Below are positions 6,201 to 13,278 of a stretch of 13,788 bases of DNA, piece after piece. Source of the stretch: DAOTXL01 sp034434895 (GTDB taxonomy: Bacteria; Chloroflexota; Anaerolineae; JAAYZQ01); contig DAOTYI010000023.1 in assembly GCA_034434895.1 (NCBI GenBank), positions 1-13,788 of the forward strand, read 5' to 3'. Made by a program: the position numbers and the translations under genes. Under the pieces are notes generated by a model that worked only from the letters and a program-made list of their open reading frames with translations, was not told the origin of the DNA and made no database searches. The stretch's first letter is position 1; every line of letters starts with the position of its first letter.

Positions 6201-6229
6201 TTGCCAAAGAGCAGAAAAGCGGGTACAAT
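6201..6229 (+). promoter_or_regulatory. Sigma-70-type promoter of trxB
   Basis: TTGCCA (6201-6206) and TACAAT (6224-6229) are separated by exactly 17 bases. Transcription would start near 6236, giving a leader of about 29 bases with AGAGG (6252-6256) as the ribosome binding site before the ATG at 6265. Confidence 0.75.
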
Positions 6230-6264
6230 GCCCCTGCATACCATAGGCTTCAGAGGATGAGCAC

Positions 6265-7209
6265 ATGGAAAAGGTGATCATCATCGGCAGCGGGCCGGCC
6301 GGCTACACGGCGGCGATTTACACGGCACGGGCGCAACTCAACCCCTTGCTGATCGCCGGACCGGCCTTGGGTGGACAGGTGGCCCTCAGCAGCGAGGTGG
6401 GCAACTATCCCGGCTTTCCGGAGGACATTGTCGGCGCAGAACTGGCCGAGTTGATGAAAAAGCAGGCGGAGCGGTTCGGGACCCGCATCGAGATGGATAT
6501 TGTTACCGCTGTGGACCTGTCGGTTCGGCCGTTTAAGGTCACGACCTACGGCGGTGAGTATGAAACGTTGGCCCTGATTGTGGCCAGTGGTGCCTCACCG
6601 CGCAAGCTGAGCGTCCCCGGCGAAAAGGAATTTGCGGGGCGAGGAGTCTCCTATTGCGCTACCTGTGATGGCTTCTTTTATATCGGCAAAGAGATCGTCG
6701 TCGTCGGCGGCGGCGATGTGGCCGTGGAGGAGGCTCTGTACCTGACCCACTTTGCCAGCAAGGTGACGATCATCCACCGTCGCAACCAGTTGCGAGCCGA
6801 ACCGCTGTTGCAGCAGCGGGCCTTCCGCCATGAAAAGATCGCCTTCCTGTGGGACACAGTTGTCACCGAGATCACAGGTGAAGATTTTGTTACCGGCGTC
6901 AGGGTGCGGAATGTGAGAACAGGGGAGGAGCATTTGTTTCCCACGCAGGGGGTGTTCATCGCCATCGGTTATGCGCCCAACACCGATTTTCTCGGCGGCC
7001 AACTGGCGCTCCACGACAACGGCTATCTGGTGGCCGATGAACATGGGCAGACCAGCGTGGAAGGGGTGTGGGCAGCCGGCGATGTGTGCGATTGGAACTA
7101 CCACCAGATCGCCACGTCGGTCGGAGCCGGTTGCCGGGCAGCCATCCAGGCGGAACGATATATCGCCCGGCTGGAGGATCGGGTATATCCCGGCGACATG
7201 AACCGATAA
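6265..7209 (+). CDS. trxB: Thioredoxin reductase (NADPH, FAD disulfide reductase)
   Basis: The 314-residue product has the standard low-molecular-weight TrxR length and passes electrons from NADPH through FAD to the disulfide of thioredoxin or a similar protein in the cytoplasm. Motifs in order: FAD-binding GSGPAG (8-13), GGQVALSSEVGNYPGF (36-51), redox-active CATC (131-134), NADPH-binding GGGDVAVEE (148-156), HRRNQLRA (171-178) whose arginines indicate NADPH, and GVWAAGDV (267-274) of the second FAD site. The distal part, NYHQIATSVGAGC (278-290), keeps the family pattern near the flavin. No thioredoxin gene lies in the window. The next gene encodes a small CxxC protein that could be a substrate; this is inference. 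It has its own promoter, and a dispersed repeat follows. Confidence 0.95.
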   Translation: MEKVIIIGSGPAGYTAAIYTARAQLNPLLIAGPALGGQVALSSEVGNYPGFPEDIVGAELAELMKKQAERFGTRIEMDIVTAVDLSVRPFKVTTYGGEYETLALIVASGASPRKLSVPGEKEFAGRGVSYCATCDGFFYIGKEIVVVGGGDVAVEEALYLTHFASKVTIIHRRNQLRAEPLLQQRAFRHEKIAFLWDTVVTEITGEDFVTGVRVRNVRTGEEHLFPTQGVFIAIGYAPNTDFLGGQLALHDNGYLVADEHGQTSVEGVWAAGDVCDWNYHQIATSVGAGCRAAIQAERYIARLEDRVYPGDMNR

Positions 7210-7231
7210 ATGCAGAGGCTGAGCAAGTCGG

Positions 7232-7269
7232 AAAAATCTGTGCGCTCTCGGCGTGCTCTGCGGTGAATT
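7232..7269 (-). repeat. Dispersed CGCAGAG-type repeat, copy 3
   Basis: On the minus strand this reads AATTCACCGCAGAGC, then a degenerate CGCCGAGAGCGCACAGA, then an A/T run, matching the family seen at 4758-4802. It fills most of the 115-bp gap between trxB and the DUF1858 gene. Confidence 0.5.
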
Positions 7270-7324
7270 GGAACCTGACTGCACAGGTCGAATGTTGTAT
7301 GGTGAACCATGAAAGGAGAGCAAA

Positions 7325-7534
7325 ATGAATACCATTGTCAAAACGATGCCCATCGGTGAGGTGGTGCAAAAATATCCTCAGACCATCGAGGTCTTTTTGC
7401 GGCACGGCCTGATGTGCTTTGGCTGCGCCATTGCCCGCTTTGAGAATATCGAGCAGGGTGCGCTGGCCCATGGCATCAACGTCGAAGCCCTGATGAAAGA
7501 CCTGAACGCGGCTGTGGCTCAGGCCGGCCAATAG
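7325..7534 (+). CDS. DUF1858-domain CxxC redox protein
   Basis: The 69-residue single-domain protein matches the DUF1858 / hybrid-cluster-associated redox disulfide family: a start like MPIGEVVQKYPQTIEVFLRH, then GLMCFGCAIA with Cys31 and Cys34, then an amphipathic C-terminal helix (about 52-66). Members are thought to use the Cys pair as a redox disulfide or metal site; a partner is not established. The start is supported by AAAGGAGAG six or seven bases upstream. It follows trxB by 115 bp on the same strand, and the alcohol dehydrogenase begins 109 bp downstream. A weak palindrome ATGGT-GA-ACCAT (7299-7310) precedes the ribosome binding site; I see no convincing promoter of its own. No hybrid-cluster protein gene is in the window. 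Confidence 0.85.
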   Translation: MNTIVKTMPIGEVVQKYPQTIEVFLRHGLMCFGCAIARFENIEQGALAHGINVEALMKDLNAAVAQAGQ

Positions 7535-7634
7535 CTAATATCTAATACCCAATATCTAATACCCAATGTCTAATACCCAATATCTAACGGTTTCTGGTGT
7601 TTATTAGATGTTGATATTAGATATTAGATATTAG
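7535..7634. repeat. Heptamer tandem array with inverted arm (long A/T-rich hairpin)
   Basis: Eight consecutive 7-mers start at the base after the DUF1858 stop: CTAATAT, CTAATAC, CCAATAT, CTAATAC, CCAATGT, CTAATAC, CCAATAT, CTAACGG (7535-7590). The complementary heptamer ATATTAG occurs three times at 7614-7634, with a variant TTATTAG at 7601. The segment 7535-7555 can pair with 7614-7634 at 19 of 21 positions, the first 13 perfectly. The right arm ends directly against the AGGAGGG ribosome binding site of the next gene. It could act as an intergenic attenuator or an mRNA processing site, or be a slippage-generated repeat. Its AT-rich base composition contrasts sharply with both flanking genes. 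Confidence 0.8.
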
Positions 7635-7643
7635 GAGGGTGGA

Positions 7644-8813
7644 ATGTGGTTCTTCCGTAGCCCAGAGATCGTGTTTGGCGAGGGGGCGTTGGACTACCTG
7701 GCCGAGATTCAGGGCCGGAGAGCATTCATCGTCACCGACGAGAACCTCCTCAGGTTGGGGCTTGTGGCAGAGGTGCAGGACAGGCTGGCTGCCGCCGGCA
7801 TCGAGTCGGCGGTCTTTAGCGGCGTGGAGCCGAATCCATCGCTCCAGACCGTGCGGCGGGGAGCCGAGGAGGCTCTGGCCTATGGGCCGGACTGGATCGT
7901 CGGCCTGGGGGGCGGTTCGTGCCTGGACGCGGCCAAGTCGATCTGGATCCAGTATGAGCGGCCTGACCTGGCCCCTGATGAGGTGGCGCCGGTCGGTCGG
8001 CTGGGGTTGCGCCAAAAAGCGCACCTGGTGGCCATCCCCACCACCAGCGGCACCGGCGCCGAGGTCACCTGGCCGATCGTCCTCACCGACCTGGAAGAGC
8101 AGCGCAAGGTGACGGTGGGCCACCCGGAAAATATCCCGGACCTGGCCATCGTGGACCCCGTTTTCGTGAGCCATCTGCCGGCCCCGATCACTGCCGATAC
8201 CGGCATGGACGCGTTGACCCATGCGGTCGAAGGGTATACCTCGCAGTGGCACAACGACTTTTCCGACGGTTTGTGCCTGAAGGCGGTGCAACTCGTGTTC
8301 GACTATCTGCCCCGCGCCTGCGAGCATGGCGCCGAGGACCCGGAGGCCCGCGAGCGGCTGCACAACGCGGCCACCATCGCCGGGTTGGGCTTTGGCAACT
8401 CGATGGCCGCCATCGCCCACGCCCTGGGGCATTCGGCGGGCGCTGTGTTGGGGATGGCACATGGCCGGGCAGTAGGCCTGTGCCTGCCCTATACGGTCGA
8501 GTTCAACGTGCGGGGTCCCCTGCCCACCCGTTATGCCGACATCGCCCGCTTCCTGGGCCTGCCGGCATCCGATGAGGAGGAAGGCGCGGCCAGCCTGGCG
8601 GAGGCCATCCGCCGCCTGGCCCGGCGCATCGGCCAGCCCACCACCCTCAGGGAAACCGGTCTCTCGCCGCAAGAGTTCCAGGACCGGCTCCCCCGACTGG
8701 TAGACAATGCCATGAACGACAGCGCTATGACTGTCAACCTCCGTTTCCCCGAAGAGGAGGAGGTGGAACAGCTCTATCGTTGCATCTTTGACGGTCAGAC
8801 TGTAGATTTTTAG
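7644..8813 (+). CDS. Iron-dependent (group III) alcohol dehydrogenase
   Basis: The 389-residue product is full length for the Fe-ADH family, which reduces aldehydes to alcohols (or the reverse) with NAD(P)H in the cytoplasm. Motifs: nucleotide-binding GLGGGSCLDAAK (87-98), PTTSGTGAEVT (132-142), and the metal ligands Asp189 and His193 in MDALTHAVEGY (188-198), His259 in AIAHALGH (256-263) and His273 in MAHGRA (271-276). The 4- and 14-residue spacings of the first and last ligand pairs equal those of FucO. AGGAGGG lies four bases before the ATG and abuts the heptamer repeat. The aldehyde oxidoreductase gene follows on the same strand; acid-to-aldehyde-to-alcohol coupling between the two is known in thermophiles and is a reasonable inference here. 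The natural substrate is unknown. Confidence 0.93.
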   Translation: MWFFRSPEIVFGEGALDYLAEIQGRRAFIVTDENLLRLGLVAEVQDRLAAAGIESAVFSGVEPNPSLQTVRRGAEEALAYGPDWIVGLGGGSCLDAAKSIWIQYERPDLAPDEVAPVGRLGLRQKAHLVAIPTTSGTGAEVTWPIVLTDLEEQRKVTVGHPENIPDLAIVDPVFVSHLPAPITADTGMDALTHAVEGYTSQWHNDFSDGLCLKAVQLVFDYLPRACEHGAEDPEARERLHNAATIAGLGFGNSMAAIAHALGHSAGAVLGMAHGRAVGLCLPYTVEFNVRGPLPTRYADIARFLGLPASDEEEGAASLAEAIRRLARRIGQPTTLRETGLSPQEFQDRLPRLVDNAMNDSAMTVNLRFPEEEEVEQLYRCIFDGQTVDF

Positions 8814-8830
8814 AGCCAGGCTGAAAACCA

Positions 8831-9036
8831 CCAAGGACACGAGGGACACAAAGAATTTCTGTCAATTTCCTCTAACTGCCTGCCCTCCCGCAGGTTTAGG
8901 CGCAATCTCCGCATTTCAGTGCGCCACAATGAGCTGCTCGCCCTGTTGCCAGCCACTTTCTAACCTGCGGGAAGGTAGCGGGTAGATAGTTACCCACCAA
9001 GACATAATTCTTCGTGTCCTGGTGCCTTTGTGGTAA
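8831..9036. repeat. Nested inverted repeat enclosing element copy B
   Basis: The left arm begins ACCACCAAGGACACGAGG at 8831 and runs to about 8867. The right arm (about 9000-9036) reads on the minus strand ACCACAAAGGCACCAGGACACGAAG and AATT. The arms align imperfectly, with small gaps, and enclose a second inverted-repeat element. The whole is about 205 bp and fills most of the gap between the alcohol dehydrogenase and the aldehyde oxidoreductase. No promoter for the latter is obvious here. Confidence 0.55.
8883..8975 (-). repeat. About 93-bp element with terminal inverted repeats, copy B
   Basis: The left end CCCTCCCGCAGGTT (8883-8896) and the right end AACCTGCGGGAAGG (8962-8975) are complementary at 13 of 14 positions. 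The reverse complement aligns along its length with copy A (6033-6121). In both copies an inner GAGC-N-GCTC palindrome is retained while its central base differs. Confidence 0.7.
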
Positions 9037-9076
9037 GCCTGCCGGGTCAACATTGTACATTGGTCAGAGGAGCAAC

Positions 9077-10918
9077 ATGAACGGCTACATGGGCAAACTG
9101 TTGGTCGTGGACCTGACCGCCGGCACGGTGCGGGAAGAGGCACTGGATGACAACCTGGCCCGCGATTTTGTCGGTGGGGCAGGGTATGCGGCACGCTATC
9201 TCTACAACGAACTGGGCCCCCATACCGATCCCCTGGGGCCAGAGAATACGCTGATGTTTATGACCGGTCCGCTGGTGGGCACGCGGGCCCCCTCCTGCGG
9301 GCGGTATGAAGTGTGCGCCCTTTCCCCTCTGACCGGCATCTGGGGCGAGTCCAATTCGGGCGGTTTCTGGGGCGCAGAGCTGAAATTTTCCGGCTACGAC
9401 GGCATTGTCATCCGTGGCCGGGCAGAAAAACCGGTATGGCTGTCGGTGATCGAAGGGCAACCGCCAGCCCTCCACGAAGCCACGGGGTTATGGGGCCTGG
9501 ACAGCTATGAAACCCAGCAGCGCCTGCGCGACCAACTGGGCGATCCGAAGGTGCGGGTCGCCTGCATCGGCCCGGCCGGCGAGAACCGGGTGCTCTACGC
9601 GGCTGTGATGAACGACCACGGCCGGGCAGCGGGCCGCACCGGCATGGGGGCGGTGATGGGCTCCAAAAACCTGAAAGCCATCGCCGTGCGGGGCCGGCAG
9701 CGCGTCCCCCTGGCCGATCCGGAGGCCTTCCGCCAGGCAGCCAGGCAGGCGCTCCAGAATGTCACCGCCGACCTCGCCACGCAGGTCTACCGCCAGTTGG
9801 GCACGGCCTCGTTCGTGGACATGAGCATCATGTGGGGCAACCTGCCCAACAAAGGTTGGACCCAACCCCTCTTTGAAGAGGCCACCAACTTGAGCGGTCC
9901 GACCATGGCCGAGACGATCCTGGTCCGGTCGGTACCCTGTTATGGGTGTGTCGTGGCCTGTGGCCGCCAGGTGACGCTGAAAGATACCCCCTACGGCGTT
10001 GAGGTGGTGGATGGGCCGGAGTATGAGACGGTGGCCATGCTCGGTTCGATGCTGCTGGTGAGCGACCTGCCGGGGGTCGCCTATGCCAACCACCTCTGCA
10101 ATCGCTACGGCCTGGATACCATCAGCGCCGGTTCCTCTATTGCCCTGGCCTACCTGCTGTACGACCGCGGCTTCCTCACCGCCGCCGATACCGGGGGCCT
10201 GCCCCTGCGTTGGGGAGATATTGAGACGGCGCAGCTCCTGCTGGAATGGATCGCCCGGCGGCAGGGGTTCGGCAATGTGCTGGCCGACGGGGTCAGGCGC
10301 ATCGCCGCCCGCTATGGGGCCGAGGACCTGGCGGTGCACGTCAACGGCCTGGAACCGGCTGCCCACGATCCCAGAGCCCTGTCAGGCATGGCGGTGGTCT
10401 ATGCCACTTCACCGCGGGGGGCCTGCCATATGCAGGGGGACATGTATGCGGTGGACATGGGCCTGACCCTGCCGGAGGTAGGCATCTTGCCCGGCGGGCG
10501 CTTTCGGACGCGGGGCAAATCCAGGGTTGTGGCCCGCCTCCAGGATTGGCGCACGCTGTACAACAGCGCCATCATGTGCGTTTTTGTGAACCCCACCGCC
10601 CCGGTCCTGGCCCAACTGCTGTCGGCGGCCACCGGCCGGTCGGCGGATGCGGTTGGCTGGCAGCGCACCGGCGAGCGGATTTTCAACCTCAAGCGGGCAT
10701 TCAACAACCGGATGGGTGTGCGGCGGGGCAATGACCGGCTGCCCACCCTGCTGCTCCTGCCGATGGCCAACGGTTCGCGGGGCCACACGCCGCGCATGGA
10801 GCCGCTGCTGCGGGAGTATTACGCCCATCGCGGTTGGGACTGGGAAACAGGCCGACCTTCCCGCGATACGCTCCTGAGCCTGGGCCTGGCCGACATTGCC
10901 GCAGAGCTGTGGGGCTGA
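9077..10918 (+). CDS. aor: Aldehyde:ferredoxin oxidoreductase (tungsten/molybdenum bis-pterin enzyme)
   Basis: The 613-residue product matches the single-subunit AOR family in length. The enzyme interconverts aldehydes and carboxylic acids with ferredoxin, using a W or Mo bis-pyranopterin and one 4Fe-4S cluster, in the cytoplasm. The start is the ATG at 9077, after AGAGGAG, giving the usual MNGYMGKLLVVDLT; an in-frame ATG at 9014 lies in repeat DNA. Cluster ligands: Cys288, Cys291 and Cys295 in VPCYGCVVAC, and the distant Cys501 in IMCVFVN. Other family motifs are AGRTGMGAVMGSKNLKAI (185-202), GPEYET (313-318), HDPRA (430-434) and RGACHMQGD (447-455). It follows an Fe-alcohol dehydrogenase, suggesting carboxylate/aldehyde/alcohol interconversion. 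No ferredoxin, MoaD-like or separate electron-transfer subunit gene is adjacent. Metal and substrate cannot be told from sequence. Confidence 0.95.
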   Translation: MNGYMGKLLVVDLTAGTVREEALDDNLARDFVGGAGYAARYLYNELGPHTDPLGPENTLMFMTGPLVGTRAPSCGRYEVCALSPLTGIWGESNSGGFWGAELKFSGYDGIVIRGRAEKPVWLSVIEGQPPALHEATGLWGLDSYETQQRLRDQLGDPKVRVACIGPAGENRVLYAAVMNDHGRAAGRTGMGAVMGSKNLKAIAVRGRQRVPLADPEAFRQAARQALQNVTADLATQVYRQLGTASFVDMSIMWGNLPNKGWTQPLFEEATNLSGPTMAETILVRSVPCYGCVVACGRQVTLKDTPYGVEVVDGPEYETVAMLGSMLLVSDLPGVAYANHLCNRYGLDTISAGSSIALAYLLYDRGFLTAADTGGLPLRWGDIETAQLLLEWIARRQGFGNVLADGVRRIAARYGAEDLAVHVNGLEPAAHDPRALSGMAVVYATSPRGACHMQGDMYAVDMGLTLPEVGILPGGRFRTRGKSRVVARLQDWRTLYNSAIMCVFVNPTAPVLAQLLSAATGRSADAVGWQRTGERIFNLKRAFNNRMGVRRGNDRLPTLLLLPMANGSRGHTPRMEPLLREYYAHRGWDWETGRPSRDTLLSLGLADIAAELWG

Positions 10919-10922
10919 ACAT

Positions 10923-10951
10923 TTGCGCCAGGCCGTGGAGCGGGGTATAAT
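10923..10951 (+). promoter_or_regulatory. Sigma-70-type promoter of ftsK
   Basis: TTGCGC (10923-10928) and TATAAT (10946-10951) have a 17-base spacer. The -35 box begins only five bases after the aor stop codon. The predicted start is near 10958, the first base of the hairpin structure listed next. Confidence 0.75.
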
Positions 10952-10957
10952 AAAAGC

Positions 10958-11027
10958 CTGTCCGAAGACGCGCACGGCGGACTCCAGTCCGCCGGTGGTC
11001 CAGGGGAGCGAGATCTTTTTCGGATAG
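10958..11027 (+). promoter_or_regulatory. Structured 5' leader of ftsK
   Basis: CTGTCCGAA (10958-10966) can pair with TTCGGATAG (11019-11027): nine pairs including one G-T. Enclosed is a perfect 8-bp hairpin, CGGCGGAC-TCCA-GTCCGCCG (10975-10994). The outer stem starts at the expected first transcribed base. It does not match a riboswitch class I know. The inner hairpin resembles the dispersed palindromes in this window, so a repeat insertion into the leader is an alternative. Confidence 0.45.
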
Positions 11028-11070
11028 ACGGGTCGGCGGGCGTTGATGCACCCCAACAGGGGCGGACAGG

Positions 11071-13254
11071 ATGGCCAGAAGGCGCAACACCAGGAGCAAA
11101 AGCAAAAAGTCAGACGGCAGGATGACGGTGCGGCCGGAGATCGTCGGCATCCTGCTCCTGCTGCTGGCCCTGCTGACGCTGCTGAGCCTCATCCCTGTGG
11201 AGCGCGGCGCGCTGATGGAAGGCTGGATCCAACTGCTGCGCCAGGGGGTGGGCTGGGGGGTGTGGCTGATGCCCATCGGTTTGGGCGGCGTGGGGCTGTG
11301 GCTGGTGTTCATCGGCCTGGGCCGGGAGATAACCATCGAGCGGGAAAAGCCGTGGGGCGCTCTGCTGCTTTTTCTGCTGGGATTGGCCCTGTTGCACCTG
11401 TTGGCCGGCGGCGACGATCCGCAGGCCCTGGCCGCCAGGGGAGGTGGCGGCGGCTACGTTGGCTATGGGTTGAGCCGGTTGCTCATCCTGGCGTTGGGCA
11501 CGGTGGGGGCCTGGCTGGTGCTGGCAGCCCTGTCCATCATCAGCCTGATGATGCTGCTGGGCACATCGCTGGCCGAAGCGGCTTCGGCCCTCAAGTCCGC
11601 AGCCCGGCGGGTGCTGAACCGCGAGCGGCAGGACGACATCCGGCTCAACCGCCGGGAGACCCCGGCCGGGCAGCCGGCAGCCCCGCTGCCGCCGACCGAA
11701 GCCGAAAGCCGCCCGACCTATGACCGCCCCCGGGGCAGCCTGTTTCCGCGCATCATCGGCGGGGAACCGGTCTGGCGACTGCCCCCCGTGGACGAAATCC
11801 TGGCCGAAGCCACCGAGCAGGAGCTGAGCCAGGCCGAAATCCGTGAGCGGGTCCGGATCATCGAGGACACCCTGGCCAGCTTTGGCATCCCGGCCAAGGT
11901 GGTGGAGGTCAACCAGGGGCCGACCGTCACCCAGTTCGGGGTGGAACCGGGCTATCTGGAAAAACGGGACAGCAACGGACGGGTGCAGCGGGCCAAGATC
12001 AAGGTGAGCAAGATCGCCAATCTGGCCAACGACCTGGCGCTGGCGCTGGCTGCCTCGCCCATCCGCATTGAAGCCCCGGTGCCGGGGCGTTCGGTCGTCG
12101 GCATCGAAGTCCCAAACTCCCAGGTCGCGCTGGTGGCGCTGCGCACCGTGCTCGAAAGCGAAGCCTTTCGCCAGATCAAAGGCCCGTTGCCCATCGCCCT
12201 GGGACAGGATGTGGCCGGCAACCCGGTCGCTGCCGACCTGGCGGCCATGCCTCACCTGCTCATCGCCGGGGCGACCGGTTCGGGCAAGAGTGTGTGCGTG
12301 AACGCCATCATCGCCTCGCTGCTGTGCACCCGCACCCCCGACGAGGTGCAATTCATCATGATTGACCCCAAGATGGTGGAGCTGACGGCCTATAACGGCA
12401 TCCCTCACCTGCGTGCCCCGGTGGTCATCGAGTTGGAGCGGGTGGTGGGGGTGCTCAATTGGGCCACGCGGGAGATGGACAGCCGGTATAAGCAGTTCAA
12501 TCAGGCACGGGCGCGGAACATCGAAGTCTACAACCAGATGCTGCTGGCCAGAGGGGAAAAGCCTCTGCCCTATGTCGTGGTGATCATTGACGAACTGGCC
12601 GACCTGATGATGATCGCCCCGGACGAGGTGGAGCGTTCGATCTGCCGCATTGCCCAGATGGCCCGGGCCACCGGCATCCACCTGGTTATCGCCACTCAGC
12701 GGCCCAGTGTGGACGTGGTGACGGGGCTGATCAAGGCCAACTTTCCGGCACGCATCAGCTTTGCTGTCACCAGCCAGGTGGACTCGCGGGTGATCATAGA
12801 CACAGCCGGGGCCGACAAGCTGTTGGGCCGGGGCGATATGCTGTTCATGTCCCCCGACTCCAGCAAGCTGGTGCGGCTGCAAGGGTGCTTTGTCTCGGAC
12901 CGGGAACTGGCGGCGCTGGTGCGCTACTGGAAGGGGATACGCCTGGCCCACGAACCGATCCAGCCGGAGGCGGTGGTCCAGCAACGGATGTGGGAGGATA
13001 CAACCACCGCCCAGGCCCAGGCAGCCGGGCAGGATGAACTGTTGCCCAGGGCGATTGCCCTGGTCCAGGAGCATCAGCGCGCTTCGATCTCGATGTTGCA
13101 GCGGCGGCTGCGCATCGGCTATTCGCGGGCGGCGCGGCTGATCGAAATCATGGAACAGCAAGGCCTCATCGGCCCGGAGGAAGGGGGCGGCCGCTCGCGG
13201 GAACCGATCCAGAGCGGGGCCGGGCAGGACGATGAGGACCTGCCACCGCTATGA
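11071..13254 (+). CDS. ftsK: FtsK/SpoIIIE-family DNA translocase
   Basis: The 727-residue product is a full-length septal DNA pump that moves chromosomal DNA during division and helps dimer resolution. The N-terminus has a basic start and about four membrane segments (roughly 24-43, 62-84, 94-112, 135-164). A Pro-rich linker follows (about 195-235), then the FtsK alpha and beta domains from about 240, with Walker A GATGSGKS (400-407), FIMIDPKMVELTAYNGIPHL (428-447), Walker B VVVIIDELAD (502-511) and IATQRPSVDVVTG (540-552). The C-terminal winged-helix gamma domain spans about 655-703 (MLQRRLRIGYSRAARLIEIM) and should read the polar guide sequences. The linker is short compared with E. coli FtsK and nearer to SpoIIIE. 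The ribosome binding site is weak (AGGGG about eight bases upstream). It has its own promoter. Confidence 0.95.
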   Translation: MARRRNTRSKSKKSDGRMTVRPEIVGILLLLLALLTLLSLIPVERGALMEGWIQLLRQGVGWGVWLMPIGLGGVGLWLVFIGLGREITIEREKPWGALLLFLLGLALLHLLAGGDDPQALAARGGGGGYVGYGLSRLLILALGTVGAWLVLAALSIISLMMLLGTSLAEAASALKSAARRVLNRERQDDIRLNRRETPAGQPAAPLPPTEAESRPTYDRPRGSLFPRIIGGEPVWRLPPVDEILAEATEQELSQAEIRERVRIIEDTLASFGIPAKVVEVNQGPTVTQFGVEPGYLEKRDSNGRVQRAKIKVSKIANLANDLALALAASPIRIEAPVPGRSVVGIEVPNSQVALVALRTVLESEAFRQIKGPLPIALGQDVAGNPVAADLAAMPHLLIAGATGSGKSVCVNAIIASLLCTRTPDEVQFIMIDPKMVELTAYNGIPHLRAPVVIELERVVGVLNWATREMDSRYKQFNQARARNIEVYNQMLLARGEKPLPYVVVIIDELADLMMIAPDEVERSICRIAQMARATGIHLVIATQRPSVDVVTGLIKANFPARISFAVTSQVDSRVIIDTAGADKLLGRGDMLFMSPDSSKLVRLQGCFVSDRELAALVRYWKGIRLAHEPIQPEAVVQQRMWEDTTTAQAQAAGQDELLPRAIALVQEHQRASISMLQRRLRIGYSRAARLIEIMEQQGLIGPEEGGGRSREPIQSGAGQDDEDLPPL

Positions 13255-13278
13255 GGATCTTCACGCCGGCCAAGCGGC

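Noticed and set aside
7236..7328. Independent promoter for the DUF1858 gene
   Set aside because: The best candidate boxes have poor sequence and 15- or 22-base spacers, unlike the strict 17-base promoters elsewhere.
9014..9076. Upstream ATG for aor
   Set aside because: The extra 21 residues come from the outer repeat arm; the family-typical N-terminus begins at 9077 after a good ribosome binding site.
11110..13161. Minus-strand 683-residue open frame
   Set aside because: It is fully antisense to ftsK, with His/Gln-rich low-complexity translation and no motifs.
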